From Bacteroidales bacterium (GTDB taxonomy: Bacteria > Bacteroidota > Bacteroidia > Bacteroidales > P3): a stretch of DNA of 64,000 bases. The notes under the pieces are model-generated. The model saw only the letters and a program-made list of their open reading frames with translations, made no database searches and was not told where the DNA came from. Made by a program: the position numbers and the translations under genes. The stretch covers positions 1 to 64,000 of the forward strand of contig JAFVCA010000005.1 of NCBI GenBank assembly GCA_017479705.1, read 5' to 3'. Below are positions 1 to 7,456 of the stretch, piece by piece (position 1 is the stretch's first letter; each line of letters begins with the position of its first letter).

Positions 1-294
1 AGCGAATGGAGCGAGGGCGTGGAGTTCTACACCGGGGTGGAGGGCATAGGCCAGCCGCTGCCGGAGGAGTGCGTGACGGTGATGCCCAACCCCGCACGGG
101 AACGGTTCACGGTGACGTCGTGGGCGGAGATGAAGGAGCTGAGGGTGTACGACACACGCGGCACGATGGTGGAACGGCGCACGGTGGGCGGCACCACCGC
201 CGAGGTGGTGGTGAAGGGATGGCCCGCAGGGGTCTATTACGTGGCGGCATTCACCCGCAGCGGCGTGGAACGCCGCCGCATTGTGGTGGAGTAG
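1..294 (+). CDS. C-terminal end of a type IX secreted protein (5' end outside window)
   Basis: The reading frame is open from base 1 and ends at TAG 292-294, so only the last 97 residues are visible. The first residues (SEWSEGVEF) look like the last strand of a fibronectin III-type domain. The rest fits a type A sorting domain of the Bacteroidota type IX secretion system: an N-P motif (VMPNPARERF), a middle strand with VYDTRG, then GVYYV and a basic end (ERRRIVVE). In this family the tail directs export through the SprA translocon, which is encoded at 26236-33375, and is then removed. The function of the mature protein cannot be told. The family assignment of the tail is firm; everything upstream is unknown. 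Confidence 0.85.
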   Translation, partial: SEWSEGVEFYTGVEGIGQPLPEECVTVMPNPARERFTVTSWAEMKELRVYDTRGTMVERRTVGGTTAEVVVKGWPAGVYYVAAFTRSGVERRRIVVE

Positions 295-372
295 CGAGGA
301 ATGACCACACGATGGAAAGCGTTGTGTGAGAATGGGAAAGACGCGGGTGTAAGATTTTTTTTGTTAAAAGGT

Positions 373-403
373 TTTGGTAGGTCAAAAAAAAGGTGTATCT
401 TTG
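373..403 (+). promoter_or_regulatory. Promoter of the alpha/beta hydrolase gene
   Basis: A -33 TTTG at 373-376 and a -7 TATCTTTG at 396-403 are separated by 19 bp, the normal spacing for the Bacteroidota primary sigma factor. The promoter lies downstream of the first in-frame ATG-like codon (374), which rules out that start and supports the ATG at 434. Confidence 0.75.
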
Positions 404-433
404 CTTTCTGTAAAATACAATAATTGGCACCCG

Positions 434-1243
434 ATGGAACAGCATAGGACTATTGTCTTTGAGGAACATACGTTGCATTATCGCGATGAGGGAAGGGAGC
501 ATGAGCAGACATTGGTTTTGCTGCATGGCTATCTTCAGAATCTGGATATATGGAGTTCGTATGTGCTGTCGTATATGCGGACGATGCATGTGATAACTAT
601 CGATTTGCCGGGGCACGGGTACAGCGAGTGCTTCGGCGAGGTGCACACGATGGATTTCATGGCCCGCGCGGTGAAGGCTGTATTGGACGACGCGGGCGTG
701 GAGCAGTGTGTGATGGTGGGGCATTCGATGGGAGGCTATGTGGCCATGGCTTTTGCCGACCTGTTCCCCCACAGGCTGCGGGGATTGGGACTGCTGCATT
801 CGCATGCGATGGCCGACACGGATGCGGCCATTGAGCGGCGCATGGCTACCTGCGAGCAGGTGATGGCCAACCGCGCAAGCTATATTGTGAGCTTTATCCC
901 GCCGCTGTTCTGCCCGGAGAACAGGGTGGCCCTGACGATGGAGATAAAGGATTTGCAGGACCAGTGCCTGGAGACGAAGGCGGAGAGCATCATTGCCGCC
1001 CAGCGGGGCATGGCAGCGCGGCCGTCAAGGCTGCGGGTGCTGCAACAGCTGGAGGTGCCGGTGCTGTTCATCTTCGGCAAGAAGGACCCGCGGCTTCCGG
1101 TGGAGCTTGCCCTGTCGCAAGCCTTGGAGGCACGCCACGCGGAAATCATGGTGTTGGAGAATGTGGCCCACATGGCCCACATAGAGGAACGGGACTACGT
1201 GCGCCCGCGGATACAGAACTTTGTGAACACGTGCTATCTGTAG
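434..1243 (+). CDS. Alpha/beta hydrolase
   Basis: This 269-residue protein has the full catalytic set of the alpha/beta hydrolase fold: oxyanion loop HGYLQN (31-36), nucleophile elbow GHSMGG with Ser98, acid Asp218 in FGKKDPRLP and His246 in ENVAHMAHIE. It has no signal peptide, so it is probably a cytoplasmic esterase or C-C hydrolase. The substrate cannot be read from the sequence. I chose the ATG at 434 because the promoter -7 box (396-403) lies between it and the longer alternative start at 374. The gene appears to stand alone: a 255-bp spacer follows, and gdhA has its own promoter. The length is usual for the family. Confidence 0.85.
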   Translation: MEQHRTIVFEEHTLHYRDEGREHEQTLVLLHGYLQNLDIWSSYVLSYMRTMHVITIDLPGHGYSECFGEVHTMDFMARAVKAVLDDAGVEQCVMVGHSMGGYVAMAFADLFPHRLRGLGLLHSHAMADTDAAIERRMATCEQVMANRASYIVSFIPPLFCPENRVALTMEIKDLQDQCLETKAESIIAAQRGMAARPSRLRVLQQLEVPVLFIFGKKDPRLPVELALSQALEARHAEIMVLENVAHMAHIEERDYVRPRIQNFVNTCYL

Positions 1244-1449
1244 CCTTCGGCGACGTGGGCGCAACGGCTTGGTGCAAGGGTGGAGAAGAGGAGCAGGAGG
1301 GCGGCAAGGCGTGCCGAACACAGTGAGAGGGAGAGCAAGAGGGGAGAAGAGGATTTAACATTTTGCAGAAGATTGATATATAGCGAGATATAAATAAATA
1401 ACAGGAAAAGACGAAAAAATATTTTTCTGATTCAAAATAATGTTGTACA

Positions 1450-1475
1450 TTTGTTAAGTCAAAAAAAAATCTTTG
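1450..1475 (+). promoter_or_regulatory. Probable gdhA promoter
   Basis: An AATCTTTG box (1468-1475, one mismatch to TAnnTTTG) lies 23 bp before the gdhA ATG. The nearest TTTG (1450-1453) gives a spacer of only 14 bp; a weaker TTG at 1443-1445 gives 22 bp. The -7 is fairly convincing, the -33 is uncertain. The rest of 1244-1498 holds no gene that I can see. Confidence 0.5.
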
Positions 1476-1498
1476 TTTAATACAAAACATTCAATATC

Positions 1499-2842
1499 AT
1501 GAAAGTAAACGAAATTATGGCTAACCTGGAAGCCAAACATCCGGGCGAAAACGAGTACTTACAGGCCGTTCGCGAGGTCTTGGAGACCATCGAAGAGGAA
1601 TACAACAAGCACCCCGAGTTCGAGGCTGCTAAGATTGTCGAGCGCATTGTTGAGCCCGATCGTATCTTCACCTTCCGCGTGACCTGGGTTGACGACAAGG
1701 GTCAGGTTCAGACCAACCTCGGCTACCGTGTCCAGTTCAACGCTGCCCTCGGTGCATACAAGGGCGGTCTCCGCTTCCACCCGAAAGTGAACGTTTCCAT
1801 GCTGAAGTTCCTCGGTTTCGAGCAGATCTTCAAGAACAGCCTCACCAACCTGCCCCTCGGTGGTGGTAAGGGTGGTGCCGATTTCGACCCCGTTGGAAAG
1901 AGCGACGCCGAAATCATGCGTTTCTGCCAGGCCTTCATGTATGAGCTGTGGCGCAACATCGGTCCCGATCAGGACAGCCCCGCAGGTGACGTAGGCGTTG
2001 GCGGCCGCGAGATTGGCTACCTCTATGGTGCTTACAAGAAACTGGCCCGCGAGCACAGCACTGGTGCTCTGACCGGCAAGAGCTACGGCTGGGGTGGTTC
2101 TCTGATCCGTCCCGAGGCTACCGGTTTCGGTGCCATCTACTATGTCGAGCGCATGGTGAAGGAAAAAGGTGACAAGATGGAAGGCAAGCGCATTGCCCTC
2201 TCCGGCTTCGGTAACGTTGCTTGGGGTGCTGCCACCAAGGCTGTCGAGCTGGGTGCCAAGGTTGTCGCTATCAGCGGCCCCGATGGTGTCTGCGAGATTG
2301 AGAACGGCATCACCAAGGAGATGATCGACTACATGCTCGACATGCGTGCCAGCAACCGCAACAAGGTTGAGGATATGGCCACCAAGTTCCCCGGCCAGGC
2401 TAAGTTCACCGCCGGCAAGAAGGCTTGGATTGTGAAGTGCGACATCGCTATGCCCTGCGCTTTCCAGAACGAACTTGCTGAGGAAGATGCCAAGATGCTG
2501 CTCGCCAATGGCGTGAAGTATGTTGCCGAGGTTTCCAACATGGGTTGCCAGCCCGCCGCTATCGCTGCCATCCAGGCCGCCAAGGTTCCCTTCGGCCCCG
2601 GTAAGGCTGTCAACGCCGGTGGTGTTGCTACCTCTGGCCTCGAAATCTGCCAGAACGCTGGTCACATCAACTGGACCGCTCCCGAGGTTGACCAGAAACT
2701 GCACAAGATTATGAATGATATCTATGACATGTGCGTTGAGCACGGTCGTATGGCTGACGGCACCATCAACTATGTGAAGGGTGCTAACATCGCCGGTTTC
2801 ATGCGCGTTGCCAAGGCTATGGTTGCTCAGGGTATCATCTAA
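1499..2842 (+). CDS. gdhA: NADP-type glutamate dehydrogenase
   Basis: This 447-residue hexameric-type glutamate dehydrogenase interconverts 2-oxoglutarate plus ammonium and glutamate in the cytoplasm. The substrate-binding loop LTNLPLGGGKGGADFDP places the key lysine at residue 124; the conserved DVGVGGREIGYLYGAYKK follows, and a dinucleotide-binding fold begins around GFGNVAWGAA. Length and N-terminus match the Bacteroides enzymes (about 445 residues). Codon choice is clearly different from neighbours (many GCT, GTT, CGT and AAG codons), as expected of a very highly expressed gene. It is monocistronic, with its own promoter and a strong terminator at 2888-2929. Nitrogen assimilation is shared with glnA (50384-51889). 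Confidence 0.97.
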   Translation: MKVNEIMANLEAKHPGENEYLQAVREVLETIEEEYNKHPEFEAAKIVERIVEPDRIFTFRVTWVDDKGQVQTNLGYRVQFNAALGAYKGGLRFHPKVNVSMLKFLGFEQIFKNSLTNLPLGGGKGGADFDPVGKSDAEIMRFCQAFMYELWRNIGPDQDSPAGDVGVGGREIGYLYGAYKKLAREHSTGALTGKSYGWGGSLIRPEATGFGAIYYVERMVKEKGDKMEGKRIALSGFGNVAWGAATKAVELGAKVVAISGPDGVCEIENGITKEMIDYMLDMRASNRNKVEDMATKFPGQAKFTAGKKAWIVKCDIAMPCAFQNELAEEDAKMLLANGVKYVAEVSNMGCQPAAIAAIQAAKVPFGPGKAVNAGGVATSGLEICQNAGHINWTAPEVDQKLHKIMNDIYDMCVEHGRMADGTINYVKGANIAGFMRVAKAMVAQGII

Positions 2843-2887
2843 TAAGATGTGTCTTCAGTAACTTTTCATAAAGTTTAACTGTCAATA

Positions 2888-2929
2888 CAGAACGGGTGTC
2901 CTTTTGAGTTGATGCCCGTTCTGTTTTTT
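2888..2929 (+). terminator. Rho-independent terminator of gdhA
   Basis: CAGAACGGG (2888-2896) pairs perfectly with CCCGTTCTG (2915-2923), followed by six T (2924-2929). The next coding region starts only 13 bp further on. Confidence 0.9.
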
Positions 2930-2941
2930 CTTATACGCGAT

Positions 2942-4297
2942 ATGCTGTTGAAAAACATGCCCCGATGGGCACTTTGGCTTACACTGATGCTGTTGTTCAC
3001 CGCATCGGTTGGAGTATGTCATGGATTGTTGCGTAATGACCGGGTTTATTCAATGGTGCAACGGTGGGTGAAGACATACGAAATGGAGAGACATGATGGA
3101 GCAATCTCGGTGTACCAGGTAAGGAAACCCTACACACGTCCCACCAACGAGAATATGCTGCATTTCGATGCAGAGCATTATCAGTTGATAAAGAAGTATC
3201 TGTATCTTCCTCCGTGTTTTCAGTGCTGCTATGCCTTCTTTCCGTTGTTCCCGCTTTTGTGGCGGTTGACGCATTTGGGTGCGATGGGTATAGCCGTTGT
3301 CAATTGGATATTGTTCGGGCTGGGCATGTTGCTGTTGTTGACGCTTTTCAAAAAGGTTCCACGCTGGGAGTATTTGTTGCCTTTCTGTATGCCGTATCTG
3401 GTGATATTCATGATACCCTATAGCGAAGCCCTCTTTTTTATTTGCATATCGTTGGGCATGGTGGGTTTTGTGAGAGGTCGTTATTGGGTATATTTCCTTG
3501 GTTTTATGCTTGGGGCAATGACGCGGTCGGCAGGCAATATTATTGTGGTGGCATGGGTGATTGTCGACGTGTTGAATATGATTTATTCAAAGGGCAGTAT
3601 GAAGAGGCTTTTGGTTGACATAACAAAGCATCTCTTGCCTGTGGTGACGGGAATTGCCGCAGTGTTGTTGTTTCAGCACAGCCACGGTGCCGAGCATTGG
3701 TTTCAATATGTTGTGGCACAAGGAGCATGGAGCAAGGAGTTTTCGCTCCCCGTATGGCCATTTACCAATTGGAGTGTGGAAAATGAAAGTGTAACCAATC
3801 CCCTGCTGTTCATACTGACTGTCCCGGCGTTGGTTTGGTTGGGCACATTACTCTTTAATGGTTTGAAAACGAAAAGACAAGAGAAGTCGGAGCTGGACAC
3901 CATGCAGCAACTTCGTATCTTGTCGGTTCTGTTCTTTGTGGGCAATGTCCTCCTTGCACTCTTCACCCAAAAGGGTTGTATGTATTCCTTGTCGCGGTTG
4001 CTGACATGCACTCCTTTCTTTGTTTTCCTGTTGCTCGATTTTGCTAACAGTGAAATTAAGGCATTGTGGAAATGGCTGATAGGGGCGTTTTTAGTTCTGG
4101 CGGCAGTGCTGTGCTTCAACTTGTTCAAAAATATTGGTTGTTGGGTAGTGTTTCTGTTGGTTGCCTTGGTATTCTATCACTCCCACATGGGCAAGGCAGT
4201 CAAGTTCACGGTTTGCCTAATCACCATATTCCTAAACGTATTGTGGACAGCCTATCTCTTCAACAACTTCCTCACGGGTAGTTGGATTTTTACCTGA
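2942..4297 (+). CDS. Polytopic membrane protein, PIG-V-like glycosyltransferase
   Basis: This 451-residue integral membrane protein has about ten hydrophobic helices. After the first helix, a periplasmic loop carries FDAEHY (75-80), followed by FFPLFPLL (99-106), MIPYSEALFF (near 172) and MTRSAGN (near 202). This order (acidic loop, FPLFP, YSE, TR.G) is that of PIG-V-type mannosyltransferases, which use polyprenyl-phosphate sugars. The assignment to that superfamily is moderate and the sugar and acceptor are unknown. Starts at 2942 or 2957 are both possible; an upstream TTG (2909) lies inside the gdhA terminator and is rejected. There is no space for a promoter between that terminator and the start, so expression may depend on read-through. 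Confidence 0.6.
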   Translation: MLLKNMPRWALWLTLMLLFTASVGVCHGLLRNDRVYSMVQRWVKTYEMERHDGAISVYQVRKPYTRPTNENMLHFDAEHYQLIKKYLYLPPCFQCCYAFFPLFPLLWRLTHLGAMGIAVVNWILFGLGMLLLLTLFKKVPRWEYLLPFCMPYLVIFMIPYSEALFFICISLGMVGFVRGRYWVYFLGFMLGAMTRSAGNIIVVAWVIVDVLNMIYSKGSMKRLLVDITKHLLPVVTGIAAVLLFQHSHGAEHWFQYVVAQGAWSKEFSLPVWPFTNWSVENESVTNPLLFILTVPALVWLGTLLFNGLKTKRQEKSELDTMQQLRILSVLFFVGNVLLALFTQKGCMYSLSRLLTCTPFFVFLLLDFANSEIKALWKWLIGAFLVLAAVLCFNLFKNIGCWVVFLLVALVFYHSHMGKAVKFTVCLITIFLNVLWTAYLFNNFLTGSWIFT

Positions 4298-4377
4298 TTC
4301 TTTCGCTGTGAGGCAGTTTCCTGCGGTGTAGGATATCCCGTTTGATGCAAAATGGACAATTATAAAAACAGACAATC

Positions 4378-5418
4378 ATGAATAAAAAGTATTCCTTTAA
4401 AGTGATTATCCTCCTTATGTTGGGAGGCGTGTTGCTCTCTGCCTGCAACAAGGAGCATGTCACCCCGTTGCAAACCAGCATGACGCCCCGCGTTATTCTG
4501 GATGCCGATTTGGGGTCGTCGACCGACGACCTGTTTGCGCTCCAGATGCTGTACCGCTACCACGAGCAGGGCAAATGCCAGCTGCTGGGTGTGGTGGTGG
4601 ACCGCATGGGGGAGAATAACGCAGCCATTGCGGATGTGATGAACACTTATTACGGCCATTCGGACATCCCTATCGGGTTGGAGCGCAACGGCGTGGAGAA
4701 TCCCAAGGTGTGGATTGACTATTCGGGCCTGACCTCTTACCGTAACCCCGACGGCTCGTTGATGTTCAGCCGCACGATAACGGACTACGGGACGGTGCCC
4801 GACGGCTGGAAGCTCTACCGTCAGCTGCTGGCCAAACAGCCCGACCACTCGGTGAGCATCGTATCGGTGGGCTTTGTGACGGTGTTGGCACAACTCTTAG
4901 AGTCGGATGGGGACGAGTATTCCCCGTTGGACGGTGTGGAGCTGGTGCAACGCAAGGTGAAATGCGCCTATGTGATGGGCGGCGTGTTCGGCGAATCGGT
5001 CGAGCCGGACTACAATTTCAACCAGGCCATTGAGTTCAGTCGCACGTTCTTCCACCTCTGGCCCCGCGATGTGGACCTGGTCTTCTCGCCCGGTGAGGTG
5101 GGCGACGCCATAGAGTACACTCCTGAGCAGGTGATTGCCGACATCTCGTGGACCGACGTCAACCCCATCAAGCAGGTGTATATGCAATGCGACTGCAACA
5201 CGGGGCAGAAGATGTGGGATCCCATGGCGGTCATCCATGCCGTGCTGGGCGACCGGCTTTTCAACCTGTCCGAACGGGGCAGGGTGCGCCTCACCACCAA
5301 GGGGGAGACCCTCTTCACGGCCAACCCCGAAGGCAACTGCCGTTACCAGCTGCCGGGCGACAGCCTGTGGACCGACGCCATGCTGTGGCGCATCAGAAAG
5401 TCAGTGATTATGCTGTAA
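4378..5418 (+). CDS. Nucleoside hydrolase-like lipoprotein
   Basis: This 346-residue protein resembles inosine-uridine-preferring nucleoside hydrolases, which cleave the N-glycosidic bond of nucleosides using a calcium bound by aspartates. The N-terminal cluster LDADLGSSTDD (41-51) corresponds to the family's DxDxxxDD signature. YVMGGVFG, DYNFNQAIEF and the late WDPMAVIHAV match further calcium and ribose contacts. The N-terminus is a lipoprotein signal (GVLLSAC, lipid on Cys23), so it acts at the envelope, perhaps scavenging nucleosides. The signature has an extra residue run (GSST) compared with the usual DTDPGxDD, so substrate specificity is open. It converges with the gene at 5439-6416, 20 bp away. 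Confidence 0.8.
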   Translation: MNKKYSFKVIILLMLGGVLLSACNKEHVTPLQTSMTPRVILDADLGSSTDDLFALQMLYRYHEQGKCQLLGVVVDRMGENNAAIADVMNTYYGHSDIPIGLERNGVENPKVWIDYSGLTSYRNPDGSLMFSRTITDYGTVPDGWKLYRQLLAKQPDHSVSIVSVGFVTVLAQLLESDGDEYSPLDGVELVQRKVKCAYVMGGVFGESVEPDYNFNQAIEFSRTFFHLWPRDVDLVFSPGEVGDAIEYTPEQVIADISWTDVNPIKQVYMQCDCNTGQKMWDPMAVIHAVLGDRLFNLSERGRVRLTTKGETLFTANPEGNCRYQLPGDSLWTDAMLWRIRKSVIML

Positions 5419-5438
5419 GGCTGTCGGCATGACAGCAC

Positions 5439-6416
5439 TCATCCAAGGCCGCACCTCTTCTCAAACTCTTTGCGAAGACCGCGGCCTTGGGTCACTTGTT
5501 GGGCTACGAATTCGCCACGGTTGGCCTCGACGGGTTCCCATCCCGCAGGGGTCAGGGTCATGTCCCACCCGATGTAGGTCATGCTGGGCAGCCGGAGGGC
5601 AATCTCCTTGGTGAGTGTCACCAGCTCTTGCCAGCGGGGGATCTGCTGGCCGCGGTAGGGGATGCCACTGTCGGGGTGGGAGGGGAAGCGGCGGCCGCAC
5701 TCGTCGTAGCCGTCGGTGAAGATGAGTCCCGTGTCGGTGTCGATGGAGGCGAAGAGGCCGCCTTGGATTCCGTTGTCGACAAAACTGCCCTTCCGGCCGG
5801 TGCGGATGAAGGCGGTGAACAGTGTGACGGCACCTTGGAGGTTGAAGGTGTTCATGCGGATGGTGTTGACGGAATCGCCGTTCCACTGGGCCAGTCGCTC
5901 GTCCTGCACGATGCGCTCCTCTACGAGCAGGGGTGCAGGGTTTCCCTCTTTGTGCAGGAGGGTCTGGGTCAGCTGTTGCTGCAACGCTTCGGGGTCTGCC
6001 GCGGTGAGCAACCGCACTCCCCGCCCGCCGCATTGGTCGGTGGGCTTGATCACCAGCTGTTGCGCATCGGGCATGTCGTGAAGCAAATGTTGGATGCCCT
6101 GTTCGCTGTCGATGAGCCATATCTTTCTATGGTAGAATTCCTTCCACTGCAAGTATGTGAGCCACTTGCTGGCCACGATGCGTGCCCCCTTGCGGCTGTT
6201 CACGCGGCGGCAGATTCGGTTGCGCTCGGCGTCGGTGAGGTATTCGCGTCGCTCCGCCTCGCTCTTGGAGGCAAAGCCGTAGAGGTCATACTCCTCGTAG
6301 AAAGTGCCGTGGAGCAGCGCCTCGTGGCATTTGTCCTTGTTGCCGTCGGCTAATTGCAGATAGTGGCGGTACTTGCCGGGCAACAGCGTCTTGTATAGCA
6401 GTATGTAGGGGTGCAT
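5439..6416 (-). CDS. ATP-grasp protein of the sugar-transfer-associated type
   Basis: This 325-residue protein has an ATP-grasp fold: KPTDQCGGRGVRLL is the nucleotide-binding lysine and glycine loop, LLVEERIVQDERLAQW the adenine hinge, and WDMTLTPAGWEPVEANRG the magnesium-binding end with the E-x-N signature. The middle VNTIRMNTF and GGLFASIDTDTG match the family usually called sugar-transfer-associated ATP-grasp, found in surface polysaccharide loci. Such enzymes join an acid to an amine or thiol using ATP; the exact product is unknown. I start at 6416 (MHPYILLYK) because the upstream extension to 6485 has no family character. It is divergent from aroQ. Confidence 0.75.
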   Translation of the reverse strand: MHPYILLYKTLLPGKYRHYLQLADGNKDKCHEALLHGTFYEEYDLYGFASKSEAERREYLTDAERNRICRRVNSRKGARIVASKWLTYLQWKEFYHRKIWLIDSEQGIQHLLHDMPDAQQLVIKPTDQCGGRGVRLLTAADPEALQQQLTQTLLHKEGNPAPLLVEERIVQDERLAQWNGDSVNTIRMNTFNLQGAVTLFTAFIRTGRKGSFVDNGIQGGLFASIDTDTGLIFTDGYDECGRRFPSHPDSGIPYRGQQIPRWQELVTLTKEIALRLPSMTYIGWDMTLTPAGWEPVEANRGEFVAQQVTQGRGLRKEFEKRCGLG

Positions 6417-6538
6417 CGATTGGGGCTGTTGTGTTGATGTGTTGGTGGTTGACACCCACACGTTGCAGCAATAACGTATCCGCACAATAAATATTGCCCG
6501 GATGCGTTATTTCTGCTCCAAACAAAACGGCTTGCATC

Positions 6539-6961
6539 ATGAAAAGAATCGAGATTGTCAACGGTCCCAACCTCAACCTGACGGGCATCCGCCAGCCCGA
6601 AATCTACGGCTCCGTCACCATGGAGCAGATGGTGGCCGCGCTCCGCGCCCGTTTCCCGGAGGCGGAGATAGGCTACTACCAGAGCAATGTGGAGGGCGAG
6701 CTTATCAACCGGCTGCACGAGGTGGGATTCACGGCGGACGGCATAGTCCTCAACGCCGGGGGCTACAGCCACACCAGCGTGGCCCTGCACGATGCCATTG
6801 CCGCCGTCACCACGCCGGTTGTCGAGGTGCATATTAGCAACATCTTTGCCCGCGAGGAATACCGCCGCCACTCCCTCCTCAGCGATGTCTGCCGTGGCGT
6901 AGTCTGCGGCCTCGGCTTGGAGGGGTACCGCTTCGCCGTGGAATCGTTCCTTGCGGACTGA
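6539..6961 (+). CDS. aroQ: Type II 3-dehydroquinate dehydratase
   Basis: This 140-residue cytoplasmic enzyme removes water from 3-dehydroquinate to give 3-dehydroshikimate, step three of the shikimate pathway. Visible signatures: NGPNLNLTG (8-16), catalytic Tyr23 in RQPEIYG, QSNVEGELI (48-56), LNAGGYSHTSVALHDA (71-86) and VEVHISN with His98. A start at 6494 would add 15 residues lacking family character, so 6539 is used. Other shikimate genes in the window are the DAHP synthase fusion (43034-44131) and aroK (45828-46337), neither adjacent. I see no clear TAnnTTTG box upstream. Confidence 0.97.
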   Translation: MKRIEIVNGPNLNLTGIRQPEIYGSVTMEQMVAALRARFPEAEIGYYQSNVEGELINRLHEVGFTADGIVLNAGGYSHTSVALHDAIAAVTTPVVEVHISNIFAREEYRRHSLLSDVCRGVVCGLGLEGYRFAVESFLAD

Positions 6962-7108
6962 AGTGAGGATTCTGCCACCTCCTGACAGCCATTTCCCCGA
7001 CAGGTGGCAATAATGCCCGCAAGAACAACTTTCATGGGTTTGTCGCAGAACCATAGTGCAATGACATGGGTACGGAGAAGGAAATCTCATGTGCACGGGA
7101 AAGTTTTT

Positions 7109-7139
7109 ATTGCCGATTCAAATATTTTGTGTAATTTTG
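7109..7139 (+). promoter_or_regulatory. Promoter for the BspA-like gene, with long leader
   Basis: ATTG at 7109-7112 and TAATTTTG at 7132-7139 are separated by 19 bp. If this is the true promoter, the transcript carries an untranslated leader of about 310 nt before the ATG at 7457. The stretch 6962-7108 holds nothing that I recognise. Confidence 0.65.
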
Positions 7140-7289
7140 CACCGTCAAACACTCCGAAGCCCGCAAGGGTGAGGGGTGGGTGACGAGACATATAGAAAGA
7201 CGTTGTAACGGCGTTTTATCTGCGGCTCATGAATCTCGCAAATTCTATTTGGTACCGCGATAACGCAATGTTCAATGTCCATGGTTGGC

Positions 7290-7365
7290 ATATAGTAGTC
7301 TTACTATATCCATAATGCGTGGGCTTCGGCATTGCTTATTCTGTACCAAGGGCAATGCGAGAGCC
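7290..7365 (+). other. Structured part of the 5' leader of the BspA-like gene
   Basis: Two hairpins are visible. ATATAGTA (7290-7297) and TACTATAT (7302-7309) form a perfect 8-bp stem with a 4-nt loop. GCATTGC (7329-7335) pairs with GCAATGC (7352-7358), extended after a 3x3 internal loop by GGCT (7322-7325) with AGCC (7362-7365). No U-run follows, so this is not a simple terminator. It might control expression of the surface protein or be a small RNA; I do not recognise a known riboswitch. Confidence 0.45.
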
Positions 7366-7456
7366 TCATGAGCGGGATAAGCAAAGTGGCAGATTCCCGC
7401 GCTTTTTATGTGTTGTTTTGCAAGGAAATAAATTATTAATCCAAAACAATAACAAC

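Noticed and set aside
374-433. Upstream start for the alpha/beta hydrolase
   Set aside because: It would place the promoter -7 box inside the coding sequence, and the added residues have no family character.
2909-2941. TTG start for the PIG-V-like protein
   Set aside because: It lies within the gdhA terminator hairpin.
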